Shown: piece by piece, positions 14,375-20,566 of the stretch
Layout: each line of letters starts with the position of its first letter
Numbering within the stretch: the first letter of the stretch is position 1
IMG/VR virus record: IMGVR_UViG_3300051212_000613
Span: 1-20,566 of that record
Reading direction: 5' to 3' (one strand)
DNA: 20,566 bases
Origin: a virus
Notes under the pieces: model-generated
What the model was told of the DNA's origin: nothing
Seen by the model: only the letters and a program-made list of their open reading frames with translations
Database searches by the model: none
Made by a program: the position numbers and the translations under genes

Positions 14375-16005
14375 TGCAGTTTTTCTATGACGGTCAGATA
14401 AGAAGATATCTTCTACAAACTATGCGTTTGTTCAGCAATTTTGTGGTAAAATATGGTGATGGTAGATTGATGCAAGTACCTGTCATGTATGGTGATCAGG
14501 ATAAACAAGTAGCAACTATACTAAGACAAAACAGCGAAAATAAAGTTAATTCTATGCCTAAAATCGCTGTATACATTTCCAATTTAGAAATGGACAAGGA
14601 AAGATTAGCTGATCCTACATTTGTTGGTAAGGTACATATCAGAGAAAGAGCTATTGAGGATGGTGAATATACCAGCGCACAAGGTAGTAATTATACTGTA
14701 GAAAGATTAATGCCCAGTCCTTATAAACTTACAGTAAAAGTAGACATTTGGACCGGCAGCACTGAACAAAAATTACAAATTTTAGAACAAATATTAATGT
14801 TGTTCAATCCTAGTTTAGAAATACAAACCACAGAAAATTTTGTAGATTGGACTAGTCTAAGTGTGGTTTACCTAGATCAAGTTGATTTCAGTAGTAGAAG
14901 TATACCTGTTGGTGCAGAGATACCCATAGATATAGCATCATTGACAGTTAGTATGCCAATATGGATAAGTCCCCCAGCTAAGATAAAAAAATTAGGCGTA
15001 GTAAACAGTATTCTAATGAGTATGTATACTAACATAGGAGCACCAGCTACTGGGTATATTGATGGATTTGGTCAAGATCCAAACGAAGGTACCAGAAATT
15101 TATACGACGTAGTCCCTATACCAGTTCAAATAAATGTAGTTGATTATGATATCATAGTGTTTGGTGGATGTGCTAAAGTTTATCAACCCAATGCTGCTGG
15201 AAAAATAATTAATGGTTTGGACGATCCAGATCTTGGTAGTATGGAGTCTGTAAATTGGGAAGTTATATTATTAAAACATCCTAATACCTATACTCCAGGT
15301 GAAAGTAAAATTTTTCTTCGTCAGTTTAACGGAAATGAAGTCGTAGGTACTATTGCTATAGATCCTTTTGATTATACTTGTCTAAATATAAATTGGGATC
15401 CAGATACATATCCAAGTAATACAGATATAAGTAGTTCTCTTAGACCTAATAGTCCTGGAACATTTGATGCTATTATAGATCCTCAGACTAAAGGACCAGG
15501 AAGTGGGCTTCCTCTACCCACAGCAGGTACAAGATATTTGATTATTAATAGCATAGGAGCAGGTATTAGAGAAACTATAATAGCAGAAAACAGCAGTAAT
15601 AGAATAGATACTACAGTAGATTTTGACCTAGTAGATGATGTTAAAATTTTTGTCAATGACTCGCCTGTTTCTTTTAATATTTTCAATGTTGATAACAAAC
15701 TAGTAATTAGACTAAATCAAAATGTCGCTGTTGATGACGTAATTTTATATATTTTAAATCTTAATTCAGATGGCCCCGATGCTTGGAAAAATTCTGATGG
15801 TACAGACTTTATTGCCAATGCCAATGATATAATTGAATGGACTGGCTCACGATGGCAAGTTATATTTGACAGTACAACTTCAAGAAATGTCATTAGATAT
15901 CTAACAAACATATATACTAATGTCCAATATAGATGGGATGGCATTAGTTGGACAAAAAGTTTTGAAGGACTATATCGTAAAGGTGATTGGCGATTAATTT
16001 TATGA
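14374..16005 (+). CDS. gp15: Tail completion / sheath stabiliser protein gp15, C-terminally extended
   Basis: 543 aa, against 272 in T4. gp15 caps the tail tube and sheath and joins the neck. The first 205 residues fit the family: FFYDGQIRRYLLQTMRLFSNF, QVPVMYGDQDK near 34-43, the SPYKLTVKVDIWT strand (115-127), a helix with QILEQILMLFNPSLEI (135-150) and the MPIWISPPAKIK segment (194-205). The remaining roughly 340 residues are not in T4 gp15. They are strand-rich, with Asn/Asp loops and aromatic hairpins near the end (IIEWTGSRWQVIFDS; YRWDGISWTK; KGDWRLIL). It is coupled to gp14 by TAATG and to the Nudix gene by ATGA, so all three are probably read from the promoter at 13061-13068. Confidence 0.82.
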   Translation: MQFFYDGQIRRYLLQTMRLFSNFVVKYGDGRLMQVPVMYGDQDKQVATILRQNSENKVNSMPKIAVYISNLEMDKERLADPTFVGKVHIRERAIEDGEYTSAQGSNYTVERLMPSPYKLTVKVDIWTGSTEQKLQILEQILMLFNPSLEIQTTENFVDWTSLSVVYLDQVDFSSRSIPVGAEIPIDIASLTVSMPIWISPPAKIKKLGVVNSILMSMYTNIGAPATGYIDGFGQDPNEGTRNLYDVVPIPVQINVVDYDIIVFGGCAKVYQPNAAGKIINGLDDPDLGSMESVNWEVILLKHPNTYTPGESKIFLRQFNGNEVVGTIAIDPFDYTCLNINWDPDTYPSNTDISSSLRPNSPGTFDAIIDPQTKGPGSGLPLPTAGTRYLIINSIGAGIRETIIAENSSNRIDTTVDFDLVDDVKIFVNDSPVSFNIFNVDNKLVIRLNQNVAVDDVILYILNLNSDGPDAWKNSDGTDFIANANDIIEWTGSRWQVIFDSTTSRNVIRYLTNIYTNVQYRWDGISWTKSFEGLYRKGDWRLIL

Positions 16006-16439
16006 AAGATCGTATTGTTTGTAGCGGTGCATTATTTTATGCTAAAAAAACTGACAGAATTTTATTACTACAAAAATCTAAAGGAAAACACAGTGGAACT
16101 TGGAGTCTGGTAGGTGGTACTACTGATTCAGGTGAAAACGCTTGGCAAGGTCTTGTTAGAGAAATTAATGAAGAAATAGGCTTTATGCCTAATATAATGA
16201 AGTCAATTCCTTTAGAAACATTTGTCAGTAACGACAGTGTTTTTAACTTTCATACTTTTCTCTGTGTAGTTCAAGATGAGTTTATACCTAATCTAAGTGA
16301 GGAACATAGTGGCTGGAGTTGGACCAGTATTGATATGACTCCAAAACCACTACATCAAGGATTACGTAGCAGTTTATCTAGTAAACCTATTAAAAATAAA
16401 TTAATAACTGTATTCAACCTTCTCAAGTTGATCCAATAA
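16002..16439 (+). CDS. Nudix hydrolase
   Basis: 145 aa. Nudix enzymes hydrolyse nucleoside diphosphates linked to another group, such as ADP-ribose, Ap4A, oxidised dNTPs or capped RNA; the substrate cannot be told here. The Nudix box is a perfect match to Gx5Ex7REUxEExGU at residues 39-61: Gly39, Glu45, Arg53-Glu54, Glu57, Glu58, Gly60, Phe61. The metal-binding Glu57/Glu58 pair is present. Before it are the usual first strands (VCSGALFYA, ILLLQKS) and the SGTWSLVGG lead-in. The ATG at 16002 overlaps the gp15 stop as ATGA; an upstream ATG at 15987 in gp15 is less likely. The 3' end overlaps the convergent glycosyltransferase-like gene by 39 bases. Late-operon placement implies late expression. 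Confidence 0.93.
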   Translation: MKDRIVCSGALFYAKKTDRILLLQKSKGKHSGTWSLVGGTTDSGENAWQGLVREINEEIGFMPNIMKSIPLETFVSNDSVFNFHTFLCVVQDEFIPNLSEEHSGWSWTSIDMTPKPLHQGLRSSLSSKPIKNKLITVFNLLKLIQ

Positions 16440-18293
16440 TCTAATTAAACTGAACTTATTCATAACATGAACATTCAAGGAATTAGTTTTAATTAGAGTA
16501 TATTCTCCTCTATGTTTTTCTTTTTCCAATAAAAATTTCATTTCAGTTTCATTATATTCCAGCAATAAATCTCTATCAGTTGTATAGTATAAAGAGCCTG
16601 GTAAACTATGAGCCCAAGTTCCTTTTTGATAACCATTCATAATGTGTATGCCTATACTATAAGCATAATCATTTCTATATAAACTATGCTCAATTTGGTA
16701 TACATGTCTGTAATAATTCCAATTATCCTGTATATGACCTAGTAAGTTAAAAAAGGTTTCTGTATTTTTATTTTTCTTAAAAAAGAATACTGTAGCCCAG
16801 TAAAAGTCCACACCTTTATCACTTACTGTATGTAATCTAGGATCATGTCTATATCCAGTTAAATCTTTAGATTCTTTAAAAATTAAAAAATCATGTGGTT
16901 GTTCCCAACAATATTTTAAGTTATCGTTATTAATATAATAGTCGCAATCAATTACTAAAGTTTCATTGTAAGGGCTAAGTTCAAAACTTTTTATTCTAAT
17001 ATCATTTTTAAATTTTAATCTTTTGAAACTTAGACTACCATCAAAATATCTTCTATATTGAGGAGTACTTTCAAATACAACTTCCCTTTCTCTCGTATCT
17101 TCCCATATATCATCTCTAATTTTATTTGGTATTCCGTCATAATTCACCGTACTTAACCAAAGAGTTCTATTATAAAGTAAAATATCACCTTTATTAAACT
17201 TATCTATACTAGTTAGATCTTTTACATTTTCAATTAGTATGTCATACATGTTTGCAAGAAAATCTATATTTTCACTATGATCAGTATGACACCTATATAG
17301 TGTATTATTATTCCAAACATGCTGCCCTGCCAAATAAGGAAGATTTGGATACCATTTATCAATATCAATACCTTGATATACTGGGTCTAAATCTTCTAAA
17401 TTATAATTTGTTGATATTTTTTGACCAAAATCAATATTTGATATCCATAATTTTCTGTCATGAAATCCTAAATCACCTTTTTTAATAATAGAAGTGTTAT
17501 CCAAATCTATCACATTTTCAATCATTATGATATATCTATGTTCACTAAATGTATCTGATTCTGTATAACCTATTTCACATCTATAAACATTATTGTTATA
17601 ATATACATGTTGTCCTTTTAAATAGGGTAGATCTGAATACCATCTGTCGATATTAATACCTTCATAAACTCTTTCAAAATCTTCTTCTTTAAATTTAAGT
17701 AAATTGTCTTTAACTTTTAGCCATAAAGATCTACGATTTAGAATTTTGTCACCAATTTTGATTTCATCTAAGTCATCGTAATCAAGAATATTTCCAACAA
17801 TTATATCATATTTGTCTATACTAAATTTATCCTCCTCTTCATAGTCAGTATGACATCTATATAAATTTTTTTCATACCAAACATGTTGTCCTTTTAGATA
17901 AGGTAAATTAGGATACCATTTATCAATATCTATGCCATCATATATTTTTTCATAGCAATCATCATCTTTATATTCGTGATGAACTAATTCAATTTTTTCA
18001 ACACCTTCTTTAAATTTATGCCATATTGTTCCTTTATAAAACGCTAGGCTATCTATATCATAGTTTTGACTGCTGCTCCAATTTTGTATTTCTGTTTCGT
18101 GAACAATTTTGATTAATATATCAAAAACTTCCTTATAATCTGGATATTGTTGTTTCAACCAATCAGCACTGTCAGTAATAATTGAAATTGGCAAGTTCAA
18201 ATGTTTTTTAGCTTGTTTTGCAGCATGATAGGCTATTTTAACATAATCTACCTGTTCATTATTAAGAGCGTAAATTATAATGCCTTTACTCAT
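16401..18293 (-). CDS. Glycosyltransferase-like protein split by three carbohydrate-binding-like repeats
   Basis: 630 aa. The ends look like one GT-A-type glycosyltransferase of a family common in marine T4-like phages. Residues 1-63 have a nucleotide-sugar-binding-like start (KGIIIYALNN, a helix, then LPISIITD). Residues about 405-630 have RYFDGSLSFKRL, ELSPYNETLVIDCDYYINND with the DxD-type metal motif at Asp449/Asp451, an HDFLIF strand, and VDFYWATVFFFKKN. Between them, about 340 residues hold three repeats (starting near 116, 208 and 305) with the pattern GI(D/N)ID(K/R)WY..LPYL.GQHV...N..YRC and then a KIGDK..NRRSLWL half. A lone half-repeat lies at about 80-104. The first half resembles CBM5/12 chitin-binding modules. 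The start overlaps the 116-aa gene by 8 bases. The sugar donor and acceptor are unknown. Confidence 0.75.
   Translation of the reverse strand: MSKGIIIYALNNEQVDYVKIAYHAAKQAKKHLNLPISIITDSADWLKQQYPDYKEVFDILIKIVHETEIQNWSSSQNYDIDSLAFYKGTIWHKFKEGVEKIELVHHEYKDDDCYEKIYDGIDIDKWYPNLPYLKGQHVWYEKNLYRCHTDYEEEDKFSIDKYDIIVGNILDYDDLDEIKIGDKILNRRSLWLKVKDNLLKFKEEDFERVYEGINIDRWYSDLPYLKGQHVYYNNNVYRCEIGYTESDTFSEHRYIIMIENVIDLDNTSIIKKGDLGFHDRKLWISNIDFGQKISTNYNLEDLDPVYQGIDIDKWYPNLPYLAGQHVWNNNTLYRCHTDHSENIDFLANMYDILIENVKDLTSIDKFNKGDILLYNRTLWLSTVNYDGIPNKIRDDIWEDTREREVVFESTPQYRRYFDGSLSFKRLKFKNDIRIKSFELSPYNETLVIDCDYYINNDNLKYCWEQPHDFLIFKESKDLTGYRHDPRLHTVSDKGVDFYWATVFFFKKNKNTETFFNLLGHIQDNWNYYRHVYQIEHSLYRNDYAYSIGIHIMNGYQKGTWAHSLPGSLYYTTDRDLLLEYNETEMKFLLEKEKHRGEYTLIKTNSLNVHVMNKFSLIRLLDQLEKVEYSY
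17139..17948 (-). repeat. Three tandem coding repeats of about 280 bases within the glycosyltransferase-like gene
   Basis: Repeat 1 is about 17948-17697, repeat 2 about 17672-17424, and repeat 3 about 17381-17139. Equivalent Trp codons (residues 126, 218, 314) give spacings of 92 and 96 residues. The best-kept DNA is the part encoding WY..LPYL.GQHV; repeats 1 and 3 are closest there in protein. Divergence between copies indicates old duplications rather than recent slippage. Confidence 0.85.
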
Positions 18294-18636
18294 TCATTAA
18301 AGCCTTTACAGATCTACTTTTTTTAAGACTTTGGTAATCATTAAAATAATTGTTTGTAGATATAAAATATTGATCTACGATATTATCAAGGAAATCTGTC
18401 AAATCATCTACACGAATTGGTAATTCATTATCATCGATAAGAACAATATTTTTAATATTTCCTAAGTCAATCAATGTTTTTACAAATGTGATTAGAGATT
18501 TGTCAATTTTAAATGTGCCACCAGAGTGATAATAAACACAATCTGTTTGGTATTTTTCTTGTAAACTTCTTTTTTGATTATTTAGAGTTACCATAAAATT
18601 GGCAAACTCCAATGCTTTTTCTAAACGTTCATCCAT
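18286..18636 (-). CDS. Small conserved phage protein, unknown function
   Basis: 116 aa, no membrane segment. A long N-terminal helix (about 1-32, ERLEKALEFANFMVTLNNQKRSLQE) is followed by a CVYYHSGGTFKIDKSL strand-turn, a helix (ITFVKTLIDLG), a strand with an IVLIDDNELPI turn (64-74), and a C-terminal helix. I recognise the type from marine T4-like phages but know no function. It has a good AGGAG site five bases before the ATG and overlaps the glycosyltransferase-like gene by eight bases, so the two are probably co-translated. The pairing with that gene suggests a partner or regulator of it, which is inference. A weak late-promoter-like motif lies upstream at 18656-18663. Confidence 0.85.
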   Translation of the reverse strand: MDERLEKALEFANFMVTLNNQKRSLQEKYQTDCVYYHSGGTFKIDKSLITFVKTLIDLGNIKNIVLIDDNELPIRVDDLTDFLDNIVDQYFISTNNYFNDYQSLKKSRSVKALMNE

Positions 18637-18655
18637 GATAACTCCTAATTTTTAG

Positions 18656-18663
18656 TAATTATC
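18656..18663 (-). promoter_or_regulatory. Possible imperfect late promoter (GATAATTA) for the 116-aa and glycosyltransferase-like genes
   Basis: The minus strand reads GATAATTA, one mismatch from NATAAATA. It lies in the 50-base gap after the 274-aa gene; predicted +1 near 18650 would leave AGGAG in the leader. The evidence is the motif and position only. Confidence 0.3.
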
Positions 18664-18686
18664 TAAGAATTCAGTCTAGTGAAAAA

Positions 18687-19511
18687 TTATGGTCCAGATG
18701 AGGTTGCTATTCCTGGAGCTGATACTGATACATTAGAACCAGAAGCTGTATATGACTTAACTGCGCTGGTAGTGGTTCCCTCTACATTTTCGTCAATATT
18801 TCCAAAAGTCCCATCATCATTAAATGAAATATTTATTGTTATAACTGTACTAGTTTTGCTGGCTGTAATAGTTAAATCATTTCCAGAATATGTTCCACTA
18901 TCAACATATTGGGCAATTTGTGATGCTGATCCTGATAAACTAGCCCATGTACTACGAGTAATTACAACACCATTTCCACCTATGCTATCAAACAGTGATC
19001 GCCATCTGCCACCTTTAGTTGTTCCAGCAGCCACGTCAATACTAGGTAGTATTCTAATTTGTCCGCCAGCGTTAAAAAAGAATCTAGCATGTTCTGAATT
19101 ATTAAATGTAGCTGTTACCACATGAGTTCTAGTTCCATTCCAATCACTGAATGTAGGTGCTACGCCGTCTACTAATGAGGCCTGTGCTGATGAAAGATTC
19201 AATCTATTGGTATCCAATGTAGAAGATTGACTGCTATATGTACTCCAATCACTGGCGTAAATAACACCACCGCTACTTACACTAGGAGCACTACTGCCGC
19301 CATTTGATTGATGATAACTAATTTTATCTAAATCACTTTTTAAATTTTGCATATGACTAGCAGTTATTGTATTTCCAGCAGCAACTTGGCTACTAGCAAC
19401 TGCTTGTCCATAACCCCTATCCCCAGATCCTGTGCCCAATATGTTAGCTACCGTAATTTGAATAGTATTATAGTCTGCTGCTAATATTGTATTCCCTACA
19501 CCGATAGCCAT
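18687..19511 (-). CDS. Probable virion structural protein, fibre-type composition
   Basis: 274 aa, rich in Ser, Thr, Gly, Asn and Ala with few Lys or Cys, as in phage fibre and appendage proteins. The N-terminus (MAIGVGNTILAADYNTIQ...ILGTGSGDRGYGQ) is a segment I recognise from uncharacterised virion proteins of marine T4-like phages. It is followed by a helical stretch with a SHMQNLKSDLDKI segment, and a beta-rich part with HVVTATFNNSEHARFFFNAG near 129-148 followed by GQIRILPS. The C-terminal 60 residues alternate strands in a beta-sandwich-like way. It follows the tail-fibre gene and has a perfect TATAAATA promoter and a GAGG ribosome site. An attached fibre or receptor-binding accessory is the likely role; the exact position in the virion is unknown. 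Confidence 0.65.
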   Translation of the reverse strand: MAIGVGNTILAADYNTIQITVANILGTGSGDRGYGQAVASSQVAAGNTITASHMQNLKSDLDKISYHQSNGGSSAPSVSSGGVIYASDWSTYSSQSSTLDTNRLNLSSAQASLVDGVAPTFSDWNGTRTHVVTATFNNSEHARFFFNAGGQIRILPSIDVAAGTTKGGRWRSLFDSIGGNGVVITRSTWASLSGSASQIAQYVDSGTYSGNDLTITASKTSTVITINISFNDDGTFGNIDENVEGTTTSAVKSYTASGSNVSVSAPGIATSSGP

Positions 19512-19527
19512 TAAATATTCCTCATTT

Positions 19528-19535
19528 TATTTATA
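19528..19535 (-). promoter_or_regulatory. Late promoter, perfect TATAAATA, for the 274-aa virion gene
   Basis: The minus strand reads TATAAATA; the tail-fibre TAA stop (19531-19533) is inside it. Predicted +1 near 19522 gives a leader of about 11 bases with GAGG eight bases before the ATG. Confidence 0.75.
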
Positions 19536-20566
19536 GTATAATACATTCGACCAACTTAACTTCTTGACTATCATTACTTTCTAATGCTATAGCAAATACA
19601 TCACCAGAATATACAGGACTAACAACTGCTGCGCCATCTTCACCTGCTATTAATTTTTGACCTTTAATTACAGCACCTCTGACCTTAACTGGTACACGAC
19701 CTTTTAGAGCCACTGCTGTTCCACCTTCTAAGTCTTTATTCATTAAATAAGCTGGGTTGGCACTGACTGCTCCAATAGCTCTACGACCTACTTGGCAGGC
19801 TGTGACTTCTTTCTCACCACCTACCATTAGCACAGTTCCAACTTCATATGCTTTATCAGCTAGATATTTTTCTGCCAAGTCAGCATAAGCAGCTGAGTTT
19901 GCTTGACCGTTAAAAAACCCAGCAGTTAAAGTGTTACTGTTAGGATTATATTTTAATGTACTAGTATCAATTTTTAATTCTTGAAAACTAGAAGTACCTG
20001 ATACAAATGTTATGTAATGATCTGTATTAATTAAATTAGCTTGAGTGACTTCGATCTCAGTAGCACTACCCGTACTTACTAAATCTGATATGGGTCTCCA
20101 ATCTAATGTATTACTAGGTCCTACTGTTAGTACTTGATCTTCACTACCTAAAGGTAAAAATGCTGTATTATCTGTCGCTGATTGATATACTATAGAACCT
20201 AATCCACCACCTTTTAAATCATCGGCGAAGTTGGCTATCCCTACAAACCTATTAGCATTAATATTTCCACTAGAATCTCTAGCAACTACTTTGTTAGCCT
20301 GAGTATCTACAGATCCACTTAAGTATGTACCACCTACATTTAATGCTGCTGCGTAATCAGCTGTACCTGTTAAGGAACCAATAAATTCTAAAGCGTGAAC
20401 AGCACTGAATTTTTGATCACTTCGACCTAACTTACTAGAACCCGCAACTCCTGGTAAAATATCTTTACCTTGCATTCTTAAGGCTGCTGCTGTAACTAAG
20501 TCTGTGCTTAATTTAGTTTTAAAAATAATTTCTGCGTTGTTGATTACGTTTTCAAAAGTTGGGTTT
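19531..20566 (-). CDS. Tail fibre protein, C-terminal part (5' end beyond the window)
   Basis: At least 344 residues. The frame is open to the right edge, so the ATG at 20475 is internal rather than the start. The sequence has typical fibre signatures: GSSKLGRSDQKFSAVHA followed by FIGSLTGTADYA, VVARDSSGNINANRFVGIA, and short Asn/Gly-rich beta repeats that would trimerise. The C-terminal 115 residues begin with AYADLAEKYLADKAYEVGTVL, a conserved end domain of many marine phage fibres, and continue as a beta-rich unit (GRRAIGAVSANPAYLMN, VKGRVPVKVRG-like strands). It probably contacts the host surface. The fold of the end domain, and whether it self-cleaves, cannot be judged here. Confidence 0.85.
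   Translation of the reverse strand, partial: NPTFENVINNAEIIFKTKLSTDLVTAAALRMQGKDILPGVAGSSKLGRSDQKFSAVHALEFIGSLTGTADYAAALNVGGTYLSGSVDTQANKVVARDSSGNINANRFVGIANFADDLKGGGLGSIVYQSATDNTAFLPLGSEDQVLTVGPSNTLDWRPISDLVSTGSATEIEVTQANLINTDHYITFVSGTSSFQELKIDTSTLKYNPNSNTLTAGFFNGQANSAAYADLAEKYLADKAYEVGTVLMVGGEKEVTACQVGRRAIGAVSANPAYLMNKDLEGGTAVALKGRVPVKVRGAVIKGQKLIAGEDGAAVVSPVYSGDVFAIALESNDSQEVKLVECIIL

Noticed and set aside
20473-20475. ATG as the start of the tail-fibre gene
   Set aside because: The frame stays open upstream to the window edge with fibre-like sequence and no ribosome site at this ATG; the gene is cut by the window.

Overview
This is a 20.6 kb, AT-rich stretch of virion-assembly genes from a T4-like contractile-tailed phage. 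Family-level matches to T4 structural proteins are clear for the large terminase (gp17), small terminase (gp16), head-completion nuclease (gp4), tail tube (gp19), tail sheath (gp18), both neck proteins (gp13, gp14), the tail-completion/sheath stabiliser (gp15) and the gene 1 nucleotide kinase. The sequence style is that of marine T4-like phages such as cyanophages and SAR11 myophages: oversized sheath and neck proteins, a late-promoter motif NATAAATA, and several conserved proteins of unknown role. The host cannot be read from the window. No tRNA, CRISPR array, insertion sequence or integrase was seen, and no stretch over 300 bases lacks a gene.

Layout, left to right. Positions 1-13031 are all minus strand. 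In transcription order (right to left) they run gp13, nucleotide kinase, gp18, gp19, terminator, a tube-initiator-like protein, an unknown 117-aa protein, gp4, gp16, an unknown 185-aa protein with a capsid-targeting-like N-terminus, an Asp-rich 209-aa protein, gp17, and a large unknown protein cut by the left edge. Positions 13073-16439 are plus strand: gp14, gp15, then a Nudix hydrolase. Positions 16401-20566 are minus strand again: the C-terminal part of a tail fibre cut by the right edge, a 274-aa probable virion protein, a 116-aa unknown protein and a 630-aa glycosyltransferase-like protein. The glycosyltransferase and Nudix genes converge and overlap by 39 bases.

Regulation is unusually legible. 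Nine exact NATAAATA late-promoter motifs lie directly upstream of genes or gene groups. They fall into two spacing classes: one with an 11-15 base leader and a Shine-Dalgarno sequence (weak in one case), and one where the predicted transcript starts at the ATG itself with no Shine-Dalgarno (leaderless). Five of the nine overlap the stop codon of the upstream gene. Two face away from each other 13 bases apart between gp13 and gp14. The gp18 leader is the exception: it is long and can fold so that its ribosome-binding site is paired.

The most unusual item is the 630-aa protein. Its glycosyltransferase-like N- and C-terminal parts are separated by about 340 residues containing three tandem, aromatic-rich, carbohydrate-binding-like repeats. 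Related aromatic hairpin modules appear to decorate gp14, gp15 and gp18, all much longer than their T4 counterparts. The sheath also appears to carry two inserts resembling the flagellin/FliD IN motif. A reasonable reading, which is inference, is a virion with extra surface-adhesion modules and a phage-encoded sugar-transfer enzyme made late in infection.
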